DNA of 12,055 bases, taken from contig JAFQHF010000146.1 in the NCBI GenBank assembly GCA_017398105.1, forward strand, positions 1-12,055. Reading direction: 5' to 3'. The position numbers and the translations under genes were made by a program. Position 1 is the stretch's first letter. Every line of letters begins with the position of its first letter. Source of the stretch: Oscillospiraceae bacterium (GTDB lineage: Bacteria; Bacillota_A; Clostridia; Oscillospirales; Oscillospiraceae). Shown here in pieces: positions 1 through 7,828 of this stretch. The notes under the pieces were generated by a model. It did not search any database. It worked only from the letters and a program-made list of their open reading frames with translations, and was not told where the DNA came from.

Positions 1-3000
1 CAGGCCGTTGGAGGAGGTCATGCCCTCATTGTTGGCCACCAGCTCACCGCTTGCGGTGGTGATCTTGAACTGGACGCCGGAGAGGGTCTCGCCAGTCACA
101 GCATCCTTCTTGACCACGATGAGCCCGCCCTTGGGCTGGTTTCGGAACTCCAGAGTCATAATGGCATTGGACTGGATCTTGATGGACTGAGGGGTATCGT
201 CCAGAACATAGCCGGAGCGGGTGCGGGTCTCCTTGACCACCAGCGTGATGCCGGGGGTGATATCAGAGATAAGGATGGAGCCGTTGATGTCAGTGGTGAA
301 ATAGCCGTTGGCGGAGCCGATGACGCTGCCGTCACTGTCCGTTACAAAGAACTGGACGTCGGAGAGGGGCTTTCCAGTGACGCTATCTACCTTCTTGATG
401 AGCAGGCCACCCTTGGCGCTGTTGGTGAAGGTCAGGGTGACAACATCCTGCTCATTGCCGCTGATGTAGGCAGTCTGGGAAGCGGTGTCAATGACATATC
501 CATCGGGTGCGGAGATCTCCTCCACGATGAAGGTGCCCGCATCCATGCCGGTCAGGATGATGTTGCCGTTGGAGCTGGTCTGATACTCGCCAATGATGGT
601 ACCGCCGCTGCCGGAGGTGCCGCCAAGATAGCGGACACGGAACCACGCACCGGGCAGACCGATACCGGTGTCGGCATCCACCTTGCTGATGACGAGTGCG
701 GACTTGGGGATATTCTCGAAAACAACAGTGACGGACTTGTCATTGTCCACATAGACCGTCTGCTCGGAAGGCTCCTTGAGCATATAGCCGGAGGCAGGCT
801 CCACCTCAACGATCTTGTACCAGCCGGTGTCCAGATCATCGATTTTGATTTGACCGTTGGCATCGGTGAAGTAGAAGCTGTTGTCCAGCCGCTCATACGC
901 GCCGTCCGTGCTCTTGTCCTTTGCCACCAGAATCTCGAACTTGGCGCCCTTGATGCCGTCGCCGACCACGCTGTCGATCTTCTGGATGAGCAGGTCAGGC
1001 TTTTCCTCATTCTCGATGCTGATCTCAGTGGTCTTGCCGGGGCGCAGGTAGACCTCATGGGGAGTGGAGTCCAGAATGTAGCCTGCCGGTGCCTGGGTTT
1101 CGGTGATGATGTAATAGCCCTCGGTCAGATGGACATTGGAGATGGTCACCTTACCGTTGGCATCCACGGGGAAATCACCGATCTTGACGCCAGCCTTGGT
1201 CTTGAGCTCGAAGATAGCGCCGGTCAGCGCTTTGCCGTTCAGATCTACCTTGTTGATGACCAGCGTGGGGCGCTGATGATTCTGGAACTGAACGGTACCG
1301 ATACGGTTAGGCTCCAGCGTGATGTGCTGATGCTCGGTATCGAGGATATAGTTTTCAGGCACAGACTGCTCCCAGACCTCATAAGCGCCGGGTTCCATAT
1401 CCTCCAGAAAGACCTCGCCGTTTTCATCGGTGGCCTCAGTGGTGATGGTGGAGCCGTCTGCGTACCGGATGGTGAAGGTCACGCCGGAAACGGGCTTTCC
1501 GGTGTCGGCATCGGTCTTAATGATCCGCAGGTCGGGTTTGGCCTCGTTGACCACCACGACCTGGCTGTTCTGGCCGGGGAACAGCTCCACATGATACTCA
1601 TGGCTGTTCAGCACATAACCGGAGGGCGCGGCCTGCTCCTGCACGGAGTAAACGCCGGGTTCCAGATCCGTGATGGTGAAGCTGCCGTTGGTCTCGGTGA
1701 CACGGTCGAGGTAATGGCTGCCGTCCTCGATCTTTGCCACACGGAAGATGGCGCCGGGGAGATACTTGTCGGCCACAGGGTCATACTTGACCACGGTGAT
1801 GCTGGGCTTGCGGGTGTTGGTGAAAACAAACTGCGCGTTTTCATTGCCGTTGATCTGGATGACACGCTGGGCATCATCGATAAGGTATCCATCGGGAGCC
1901 TCCAATTCAGTCACACGGTAAGCGCCTGGTTCCAAATCGGAGATATCCACCTCGCCGTTCTCATCGGTGACATACTCCTTGGAGAAGGTGCCGCCCACAT
2001 GCTCGATGCGGAAGCGGGCATTGGGCAGAGGCTCCAGAGAGGTGCTGTCCAGCTTCACCAGATGGATGCCGGGTTTCTGATCGTTGAAGAAGAAAAGCTC
2101 CAGAATGCCATCGGAGCCTTCCAGCTCGATCTGCTGGGGATTGGAATTGATGATATGGGAGGAGTCGGTTGCGACTTCCTTGACCAGATAGGTGCCGGGG
2201 TCCAGGTCAGTCAGCAGGATCTCGCCGAACTCATCGGTCTTGAAAATGCCAAGGGACTGGGTATCCCGGAACACCTCGAAGGAGATGTTGGGCATTGCCG
2301 CATGGGTCTTGGAATCATACTTGATGATGCGAAGACCGGGCTTCTCCTCGTTGACGATGGATACCTCCACGGTATCGCCGGAGAGGACGGTGGTGTTGTA
2401 GACCTCATCACTCATGATGTAGCCTGCGGGGGCTGCGATCTCCGTGATGCGGTAAGCGCCGGGTTCGATCTCGTTGAATACGGCCACGCCAGCGTAGTTG
2501 GTTTCGCCGGTGTAGACTGCGCCCGACTCGATATGCTCAATGCGGACAGCAGCACCAGGAAGCTGCATACCGGAGTCGGAGAACTTCCGCACCAGCAGAT
2601 TGCCGTAGGGGGCATTCTCAAAGGTCACGGTGGCCTGTCTGCCATACTCCACCTTGACATTCTGGGCAGGCTCCTCACTGAGCAGATAGCCGTTGGGGGC
2701 TTCACGCTCATACACGGTATAATTTCCGGCCAAGGTCAGAGGGATGACGATCTGGCCCTTGGAGTTGGTGGTAAAGGTGCCGACCGATGCGCCTTCGGGG
2801 TCGACCACCTCGAACAGCGCGCCACGCAGAGGGATGGTGGTGCCTTCCTCATACTTGATGATCTTCAGGCTGGTCTCGGTGGGGATCTCCTCGGGGGTAT
2901 CGGTATAGTTGCTGTACGCGGTCAGAGCCAGCGGTGTGGTGGGGTCGGTGTCCACCATGTAGTTTTGCAGGTTGCCGTACTTGTCCGTCTCAGCGCACAC

Positions 3001-3906
3001 TGCGTAGTAGATGGCGTACTTATAGACATTGGTACGGAAGCTCAACTGAACGCTGCCGGACTGCCCCTCAACGGAGCCTGCGGGATACAGGACTTTGAAC
3101 TGACCGGAGTAGCCCTGTCCGGTGGCCTCGGTGGTGATGACGTCGATCTCCCGGTTGTTCATGTCCACGATCTTGGTCCCCGCGGGAACAGCGGAGGGAT
3201 CGGTGAAGGCCACATTGATGGTGTAGTCACACACCCAGGTGTCAGAGGTGACGGTGAAGATCTGCTGCAGATACTCCTGACCATTGACGGTGGCGGGATA
3301 GGCCACTTCCTGGTCAGGCTCCACGGTCACATTGGGCGACAGGACGGTGCTCCATGCGGTACCGCGGCGATAGATGTCCTTTGCCGCAGCCAGCATCTTG
3401 TTGGCCCGTTCCAGCTCCACACCGGTGAGGTCAGGGTTGACCTTCAGATTGTTGATGTCCCAATGACTCAGCAGATAGCACCACAGAGCCATCTTCGTGG
3501 CGTAATACGCCTGATACTTGTTTTCCAGCTTCAGCTCGCCAAGGCCGCGATGGGGATATCCGTTGGCGATGATGCCCATGACCTTGGGGTCTGTGCCAAT
3601 TTCTTCAGCCAGATACTTGATGCTTTCGCCCTCGGGAACTGTCTGCGGCACACCTTTGGTGTTGGGATTCACACAATAGGCGGGGATCTCCTTGGTGTTG
3701 CCGTTCCGGTCCACATAGTTGTAATAGGTGTAGATCAGCTCACGGACCCTGCCGTTGATGGACAGGTAACTCAGCTTCTGGCCACCGTTATAGATGTCCA
3801 CTTCGCCGAGCGCTTCCTCGACCGAGTCAGCGGCGGAGGCGACGCCGGGGAACATTCCCAACAGCATGACGACCGCGAGAAGCATCGAAAGGATTCGCTT
3901 TTTCAT
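1..3906 (-). CDS. Giant secreted adhesin: thioester-type (TQXA) head plus at least 11 Cna_B/SpaA repeats, 3' end outside window
   Basis: The frame is open for 1302 codons from ATG at 3906 to base 1, with no stop. GGAGGT at 3917-3922 lies 10 nt upstream of the ATG. The N-terminus (MKKRILSMLLAVVMLLG, then VASA-AD) is a signal peptide. Residues about 40-190 resemble the thioester adhesin domain: Cys78 in AYCVNP and, 60 residues on, ATKMALW, where the family usually has TQxA; here the Gln is Lys138. A second beta-rich region runs to about 340. Cna_B-like domains then begin near residues 346, 436, 523, 612, 701, 791, 880, 970, 1069, 1166 and 1260 (the last incomplete). Each has an opening Lys strand (for example IIKYD, VINKVD), a middle GAxF, an E-x-x-AP-x-GY segment and a closing FxN or VxN, the usual Lys/Glu/Asn of self-forming isopeptide bonds. 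The repeats differ in sequence and are not recent copies. The protein is probably sortase-anchored, but the C-terminus is not visible. Codon use avoids TTA, CTA and TCA. Confidence 0.93.
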   Translation of the reverse strand, partial: MKKRILSMLLAVVMLLGMFPGVASAADSVEEALGEVDIYNGGQKLSYLSINGRVRELIYTYYNYVDRNGNTKEIPAYCVNPNTKGVPQTVPEGESIKYLAEEIGTDPKVMGIIANGYPHRGLGELKLENKYQAYYATKMALWCYLLSHWDINNLKVNPDLTGVELERANKMLAAAKDIYRRGTAWSTVLSPNVTVEPDQEVAYPATVNGQEYLQQIFTVTSDTWVCDYTINVAFTDPSAVPAGTKIVDMNNREIDVITTEATGQGYSGQFKVLYPAGSVEGQSGSVQLSFRTNVYKYAIYYAVCAETDKYGNLQNYMVDTDPTTPLALTAYSNYTDTPEEIPTETSLKIIKYEEGTTIPLRGALFEVVDPEGASVGTFTTNSKGQIVIPLTLAGNYTVYEREAPNGYLLSEEPAQNVKVEYGRQATVTFENAPYGNLLVRKFSDSGMQLPGAAVRIEHIESGAVYTGETNYAGVAVFNEIEPGAYRITEIAAPAGYIMSDEVYNTTVLSGDTVEVSIVNEEKPGLRIIKYDSKTHAAMPNISFEVFRDTQSLGIFKTDEFGEILLTDLDPGTYLVKEVATDSSHIINSNPQQIELEGSDGILELFFFNDQKPGIHLVKLDSTSLEPLPNARFRIEHVGGTFSKEYVTDENGEVDISDLEPGAYRVTELEAPDGYLIDDAQRVIQINGNENAQFVFTNTRKPSITVVKYDPVADKYLPGAIFRVAKIEDGSHYLDRVTETNGSFTITDLEPGVYSVQEQAAPSGYVLNSHEYHVELFPGQNSQVVVVNEAKPDLRIIKTDADTGKPVSGVTFTIRYADGSTITTEATDENGEVFLEDMEPGAYEVWEQSVPENYILDTEHQHITLEPNRIGTVQFQNHQRPTLVINKVDLNGKALTGAIFELKTKAGVKIGDFPVDANGKVTISNVHLTEGYYIITETQAPAGYILDSTPHEVYLRPGKTTEISIENEEKPDLLIQKIDSVVGDGIKGAKFEILVAKDKSTDGAYERLDNSFYFTDANGQIKIDDLDTGWYKIVEVEPASGYMLKEPSEQTVYVDNDKSVTVVFENIPKSALVISKVDADTGIGLPGAWFRVRYLGGTSGSGGTIIGEYQTSSNGNIILTGMDAGTFIVEEISAPDGYVIDTASQTAYISGNEQDVVTLTFTNSAKGGLLIKKVDSVTGKPLSDVQFFVTDSDGSVIGSANGYFTTDINGSILISDITPGITLVVKETRTRSGYVLDDTPQSIKIQSNAIMTLEFRNQPKGGLIVVKKDAVTGETLSGVQFKITTASGELVANNEGMTSSNGL

Positions 3907-3936
3907 TGCTTTACTTACCTCCAATTTGATTGATTT

Positions 3937-3960
3937 ATCTGGATGCGGTTTGCATCAGAT
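3937..3960. promoter_or_regulatory. Imperfect dyad upstream of the adhesin
   Basis: ATCT-g-GATGC and GCATC-AGAT flank a 5-nt spacer (GGTTT), giving nine pairs with one bulged G at 3941. The dyad lies between the upstream terminator and the adhesin ribosome-binding site at 3917-3922. It could be an operator or a 5'-UTR hairpin. I found no convincing -35/-10 pair around it, so its role is unproven. Confidence 0.4.
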
Positions 3961-3972
3961 ACGGATTGGAAC

Positions 3973-4006
3973 AAAAAAAGCAGTGTGCGTATTTCAGCAC
4001 ACTGCT
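3973..4006 (-). terminator. Intrinsic terminator after the stalk-domain gene
   Basis: On the minus strand a perfect 10-bp stem (AGCAGTGTGC / GCACACTGCT, plus-strand arms 3979-3988 and 3997-4006) with an 8-nt loop is followed by seven U (3979-3973, the first paired in the stem). It starts 22 nt after the TAA of the stalk-domain gene. It should end the sortase-region transcript before the adhesin. Confidence 0.88.
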
Positions 4007-4028
4007 CCGCAGGGGTTGTATTTGCTTG

Positions 4029-4877
4029 TTACTTCACATGGATGTAATACTCCGTGTACCGGAAGGCACCCTCGCAGTACACATCCCACGCTTCGAGGGA
4101 GTATTCTCCGGGAGGGCAGGAGTGGAACAGGTTGGTGATCTGACTGCTTCGCCATGGCCAGAAGCTGTATGCGTTTACATCTTTCGGTATGGTCAGGTTT
4201 ACGGTCACCAGCGGTTTGCCGTCTGCCCTTGTTACGGGCTTGCCGTCCCGCCATGTCTGCGGGTCATCCCCGATGGCGTTGTAGAGGGTGTATTGCATCC
4301 GGCGGGTCTCATAGAGGTTTCGCACGAACATATACTCTTTGCCGCCGGAGGTGAAGTGTCTTGCTTCGGGGGCAGGCATCTCCGGCTGATCCAGCAGGCT
4401 CCAGTCGCAGGTCGGCTCCGGCAAGGCTCCGGTTTCTTCCGAGGCGAACATACTGTTTTGGTACTTGCTCACGTCGGTGATCTCGTACACATACCCATCC
4501 GAGCAGGTGATCTTATCGCCCACCTTCGGTTCGGGCATGCGTTCTGCTTGACTGTAGCCTGCCTTTGGCTGTGCCGCCGCAGCATTCTGGGTGGTCTGGG
4601 GTGCGGCTCCGGTGTAGGGACTGTCGCTGTCGATCTGTACCGCGCCGTCCCAATATACATTGAAGCCAACCGCCTCGCCGATGTCACGCAGCTTCACATA
4701 GTTGTTGCCGTTGATGGCGTATGCCTCCATCTGGATCTGCTGTCCATCCAGGTAGATGGCCTGGTTGCTGGGCAGGGCTTGCAGGTACTCCACCGCGGCG
4801 TGTGCGGCGGGACCGGACATCGCCATGCCGACAAGGATGCCCGCGGCCAAGGGAAGGATGTTTTTCTTTCTGCTCAT
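4029..4877 (-). CDS. Secreted stalk-domain (copper amine oxidase N-like) protein
   Basis: 282 residues. ATG at 4877 is preceded by AGGAGG at an 8-nt spacing. Residues 1-27 form a signal peptide (SRKK, a hydrophobic run, then AHA before AVEYL). Residues about 40-85 (YLDGQQIQMEAYAINGNNY, VKLRDIGEAVGF, VYWDGAVQI) match the stalk/copper amine oxidase N-terminal-like domain family (PF07833), a small extracellular beta domain often linked to the cell wall. An Ala/Gln/Pro-rich linker (about 90-105) leads to an unrecognised C-terminal part with several Cys, Trp and Tyr and no membrane segment or sorting signal. The protein should be exported and either released or held non-covalently. It lies 127 nt after the sortase and just before a terminator, so it is probably the last gene of that transcript. 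Its function is unknown beyond extracellular structure or binding. Confidence 0.88.
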   Translation of the reverse strand: MSRKKNILPLAAGILVGMAMSGPAAHAAVEYLQALPSNQAIYLDGQQIQMEAYAINGNNYVKLRDIGEAVGFNVYWDGAVQIDSDSPYTGAAPQTTQNAAAAQPKAGYSQAERMPEPKVGDKITCSDGYVYEITDVSKYQNSMFASEETGALPEPTCDWSLLDQPEMPAPEARHFTSGGKEYMFVRNLYETRRMQYTLYNAIGDDPQTWRDGKPVTRADGKPLVTVNLTIPKDVNAYSFWPWRSSQITNLFHSCPPGEYSLEAWDVYCEGAFRYTEYYIHVK

Positions 4878-5004
4878 AGTTCGTTCCTCCTATTTTCAAT
4901 TGTTTTGTGGTCTTTTTGCAACCTAAACATATCGAAAGAGAAGGAACAAGTCGAGCGAAACATTCAATTAAGATGGAGAAATACAAGCCCCAAAACGAAG
5001 CATA

Positions 5005-5811
5005 TTACACAACCTGTCGAGCCTGCACGCACCAACGGTACTGGCTCTGATTACGGACGCAGGTATAAAGGGTCAGCAGGTTGTCCGTGGAGGAGGCCAG
5101 CGCGCTCGTATCGGTCTCACTGACCTTGGATACGGAGTACACCTCATAAGTTCTGGTGCCCAGCTTCGTGGTCAGGGTGATCCTGTCGCCAAGCTCCAGC
5201 GTGTGGATCTCGCCGAAGTAGCTGTTGGCACCTCGGTTATGAGCCGCTAATGCCACATTGCCATCCCAGATAGAGGTTTCGGTGAAATGGCCCACGCCTT
5301 TGGCGAGAGTGGAGCTACCGGTACCCTGATAGATCCTGACCGACAAATCCAGCTCCGGGATCTTCAGCGTGCCGAGATGACCACCGGAATAGTAAAGGTC
5401 ACTGGTCACTTCGGTATATCCGGTATAGCTGATCATGGGATTGCCGGGATTGTAAATATCATCTGCCGAATAGGTCGGGAAGATGATATTTCCTCCGGTC
5501 CCGTTGATGATGGCCCCGCTTCCCGCGGCAGTGGCGGGAGCCAGATTGGGAGTCAGGTAGAATCCGGTGTTCAGCGCATCGGCACTGGCACTTCCGAAGC
5601 CGGGAGGGATGAGAGCTGCGTTCTTGCTCACATCCTCATTTTTCATGGCTCCACCGTCTGCCGTATGCACCACTTCGATGGAGGTGGGCGTGCCGTAGTC
5701 AGGATCGCCGACACCGTCGATGCTGTAGGACATGGGTCCTGCCGCGCTTGCGGTCACGGCGAGGGAGGCCATCAGACTGGCCATCAGAAGGGTTGTGATC
5801 AGTTTCTTCAT
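5005..5811 (-). CDS. Sortase (class D-like transpeptidase)
   Basis: 268 residues. The catalytic set is visible: His191 in ALAAHNRG, Cys251 in LTLYTCV and Arg259 in YRWCVQA, with the preceding GTLKIPELDLSVRIYQGT and GDRITLTTKLGTRTYEVYSV strands of the sortase barrel. Sortases cut a C-terminal sorting motif and join the protein to the cell wall or to another pilin. The likely client is the adhesin downstream. Class D is my estimate from motif memory. The N-terminus (MKKLITTLLMASLMASLAVTASAAG) looks like a cleavable signal peptide (ASA-AG) rather than a plain membrane anchor. About 115 residues then precede the catalytic domain, longer than a minimal sortase. The start overlaps the upstream stop as ATGA, so translation is probably coupled to the membrane-protein gene. 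Confidence 0.93.
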   Translation of the reverse strand: MKKLITTLLMASLMASLAVTASAAGPMSYSIDGVGDPDYGTPTSIEVVHTADGGAMKNEDVSKNAALIPPGFGSASADALNTGFYLTPNLAPATAAGSGAIINGTGGNIIFPTYSADDIYNPGNPMISYTGYTEVTSDLYYSGGHLGTLKIPELDLSVRIYQGTGSSTLAKGVGHFTETSIWDGNVALAAHNRGANSYFGEIHTLELGDRITLTTKLGTRTYEVYSVSKVSETDTSALASSTDNLLTLYTCVRNQSQYRWCVQARQVV

Positions 5812-6788
5812 TCCGTATCATCCTCGCTTTCGTCAGTTTCCCGGCGGCGCTTCATGAAAAGAGCGATGCCGATACCACCGCCAGCCGCGGCGATCACGGC
5901 CAGAGGCACCAGCAATACGGCCCAATTGAAGGACGCGGGCGCGTCGCCGGGTTCCTGCACGGGAGAATCGGTGGGGGCGATGTCCTCCAGAGGCGCTTCC
6001 TCCACAGGGGCGATGCGGACACCCTCGAAGATGGCCACATACCGCACCTTGTTCAAGGCGATGCGGCTGACGGTACCACTGTACTCCGCCGTTACGGTGT
6101 AGCCCTTGACATAGCTGCTGGTTTTGCTTCCGGTATAGGTGGCAACAGCGGTGTACCGGTCAGTCAGGGCATAACCATCCACAGTCGCCGTATTGTCGCT
6201 CTGCCACTCGATGTTCTGCAAGGTCAGCGTCTTGCCGTCCTGCTCGATGGTCTTGGGGATGAACTGTGTGTCCTGGTCTGACAGGTTGGGATAGGAGCGG
6301 GTGGCGCTGATCTCCTTGGTGGTGCTGCCGTAGCCGGATACCTCCACCTGCACGGACTCCAGACGCAGGGTCAGCGTGCCGGTAAAGCCATCCTCGGTGA
6401 TGAACTCCTTCTTCTCAGGCAGTACGGACAGCACTGTGGCCATGTCCTTGCTCTTGCTGGCCACAGACACGGTTTCGGTGTGCAGACGCTCCTCATATTC
6501 GGGAAGCTCCTGCTTGAGCAGGTCGGTCATGGTGTAGTGGAAACCGTCCTGTTCAAAGTCGCTGCGGGGAATGCCCGCGGGATCGTCCTCCGGGCCGAGG
6601 TCGTAATACTTACGCAGCTCGGTCCCGTCATCGCTCTGGGCGACATAGGTGGGATAGCAGATCTCCGGCACTTCGGGTTCAGTCACGCTGAGAAGAGGCT
6701 CATCGGGACTGGCGGCGAAGGCAGAGGTGGACATCGCCATCGTCATGGCGAGTGCCAAAAGGCAAAGACTGATTTTTCTGGGCTTCAT
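5808..6788 (-). CDS. Type I membrane protein with large exported domain, unrecognised family
   Basis: 326 residues from ATG at 6788, preceded by AGGAGG. Residues 1-26 are a signal peptide (SAFA-AS). The exported part (27 to about 285) is beta- and Thr/Ser-rich and ends in an acidic Pro-rich linker (about 261-285). A single membrane segment at about 289-312 (VLLVPLAVIAAAGGGIGIAL) is followed by KRRR and a short acidic tail. The order resembles a cell-wall sorting signal, but I see no LPxTG-like motif before the hydrophobic stretch, so I read it as a simple membrane anchor. The stop overlaps the sortase start by 4 nt. This pairing suggests a partner or accessory of the sortase/adhesin system, such as a chaperone, scaffold or mating-contact protein. 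I do not recognise the family and claim no activity. Confidence 0.87.
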   Translation of the reverse strand: MKPRKISLCLLALAMTMAMSTSAFAASPDEPLLSVTEPEVPEICYPTYVAQSDDGTELRKYYDLGPEDDPAGIPRSDFEQDGFHYTMTDLLKQELPEYEERLHTETVSVASKSKDMATVLSVLPEKKEFITEDGFTGTLTLRLESVQVEVSGYGSTTKEISATRSYPNLSDQDTQFIPKTIEQDGKTLTLQNIEWQSDNTATVDGYALTDRYTAVATYTGSKTSSYVKGYTVTAEYSGTVSRIALNKVRYVAIFEGVRIAPVEEAPLEDIAPTDSPVQEPGDAPASFNWAVLLVPLAVIAAAGGGIGIALFMKRRRETDESEDDTE

Positions 6789-6804
6789 TGGATTTTCCTC
6801 CTCG

Positions 6805-7188
6805 TTACATATTCATGCTCATCCCCATGGCGGGGGCGGCGGACTGCTCCTGCTGGCGCTGCTGGAGCATGGAGAGTTCCTGCTGGTAGGCGCCAAGCAC
6901 CGTCTGATCGAACTCCTGCTTGAACTCCTTGGTGCAGGGGAAGCAGATGTCCTTGTAGCTGTCGCCAGACTTGTAGTCAGGCATGGCTACATAGGGGCCG
7001 TTTTTTCCATCCATGACCCGGATGCCGCGAATGGCGAAGCAGCCGTTCAGGTTAGCGGTGGCGTTGGCCAGCACATTGCCCTGGGTCTTGATGGAGTGGA
7101 TGCGGACGTCCACATGGATGGGCGGGTACTGCGGCGCGGGGGCTTTGTCCTGCGCGGGGGCAGGAGCAGGGGTTTTGCTCTGTTTCAT
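6805..7188 (-). CDS. spoVG: SpoVG-family nucleic-acid-binding protein with extended tails
   Basis: 127 residues from ATG at 7188 behind AAGGAGG. The core (about 23-105) follows the SpoVG family: VDVRIHSI, a strand with FAIRGIRVMDGKNGPYVAMP, then KDICFPCTKEFKQEF and a C-terminal helix. SpoVG proteins are small site-specific nucleic-acid-binding regulators, and ICE- and phage-borne versions are known. Chromosomal SpoVG is usually about 85-100 residues. This copy adds a Pro/Ala-rich N-terminal arm (PAPAPAQDKAPAPQ) and a Gln/Met-rich C-terminal tail (QQEQSAAPAMGMSMNM). The tail resembles that of the DUF3849 protein two genes upstream. It sits between the cytosolic and the surface genes of the run, 16 nt before the next gene. 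It probably regulates element or host genes; the target is unknown. Confidence 0.9.
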   Translation of the reverse strand: MKQSKTPAPAPAQDKAPAPQYPPIHVDVRIHSIKTQGNVLANATANLNGCFAIRGIRVMDGKNGPYVAMPDYKSGDSYKDICFPCTKEFKQEFDQTVLGAYQQELSMLQQRQQEQSAAPAMGMSMNM

Positions 7189-7203
7189 GGTGTTTTTTCC
7201 TCC

Positions 7204-7824
7204 TTATAATTTTTGAGCGTGCCACTCTTTCGTGCGGCACGCTAACTGCTCATATTCCCAGGGGGTGACTTCCAATGTGACGATGGCCCCATTTTTCATG
7301 ATACCCTCCACCACATAATGCAGAACAAGAGGCAATGTAGGGCGAGGCCACTTCAGTGCGTCAGGCGGCACCAGTCCCTGGCCTGCCACATAGACCCAGC
7401 GGATGCTGGCGGGATCGCAGGATCGGAGCTTGAGTCCCTTGAAGCGTTTGGACAGCTTCTTTCCTGTGGGGATGGGGATGATCCGCTCCTTTTCCATGAG
7501 GTATCTCAGCCGCAGCATGGCGATGCATTCCCGTTCCGCTTCCGCGACTTCCGGTACCTTGCACCACAGGGGGAAGCTCCTGTAGTCTGCGGCCAGCACA
7601 TCCTCGCCCTCTTTATCATCCGGGAAGAGAGGCTGACACCGGACCAGCTCCAGCACCCGGACACCGTCCGTTACACCCAATGTCTTGATGCCGCGGGGCG
7701 ACATGGTACGGTACTGCGCCAGAGCCTTGTCCAAACTCAGGAAGTGGCGGATACGCCAACCGGTAATGCCCTTGGGATCGTGGCTCAGGCGCATATCGTC
7801 GATGGTATAGTAGGAAATTTTCAT
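7204..7824 (-). CDS. Conserved-looking cytosolic protein, family not recognised
   Basis: 206 residues from ATG at 7824. It has no signal peptide or membrane segment. The first half (TIDDMRLSHD, GWRIRHFLSLDKALAQYRTM, KTLGVTDGVRVLELVRCQPL) has the look of the small alpha/beta modules that recur in clostridial ICE proteins (YodL or polyvalent-protein associated type), but I cannot name one with confidence. The middle is basic (KKLSKRFKGLKLRS), which could fit nucleic-acid contact. The stop of DUF3849 is 4 nt upstream. The GGAG that serves this start lies inside the last codons of DUF3849, so the two are translated together. It is followed after 15 nt by SpoVG. Confidence 0.82.
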   Translation of the reverse strand: MKISYYTIDDMRLSHDPKGITGWRIRHFLSLDKALAQYRTMSPRGIKTLGVTDGVRVLELVRCQPLFPDDKEGEDVLAADYRSFPLWCKVPEVAEAERECIAMLRLRYLMEKERIIPIPTGKKLSKRFKGLKLRSCDPASIRWVYVAGQGLVPPDALKWPRPTLPLVLHYVVEGIMKNGAIVTLEVTPWEYEQLACRTKEWHAQKL

Positions 7825-7828
7825 ATGA

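Noticed and set aside
3890..3906. Short A-run just after the adhesin ATG as a phase-variation tract
   Set aside because: The run is only five A, the signal peptide is in frame with the body, and the ATG has an ideal Shine-Dalgarno sequence. There is no sign of slippage.
850..3933. A 1027-codon open frame on the plus strand opposite the adhesin
   Set aside because: It shares codon boundaries with the adhesin, so it stays open simply because the adhesin avoids TTA, CTA and TCA codons. It has no good ribosome-binding site, and its protein is low-complexity and resembles no family.
4878..5004. Promoter (TTGCAA with an A-rich -10-like element) between sortase and stalk gene
   Set aside because: The match is weak, and the implied start would fall in the Shine-Dalgarno sequence of the stalk gene. 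Co-transcription with the sortase is simpler.
5848..5945. Cell-wall sorting signal at the end of the type I membrane protein
   Set aside because: A hydrophobic segment and KRRR are present, but no LPxTG-like pentapeptide is visible before the hydrophobic stretch.
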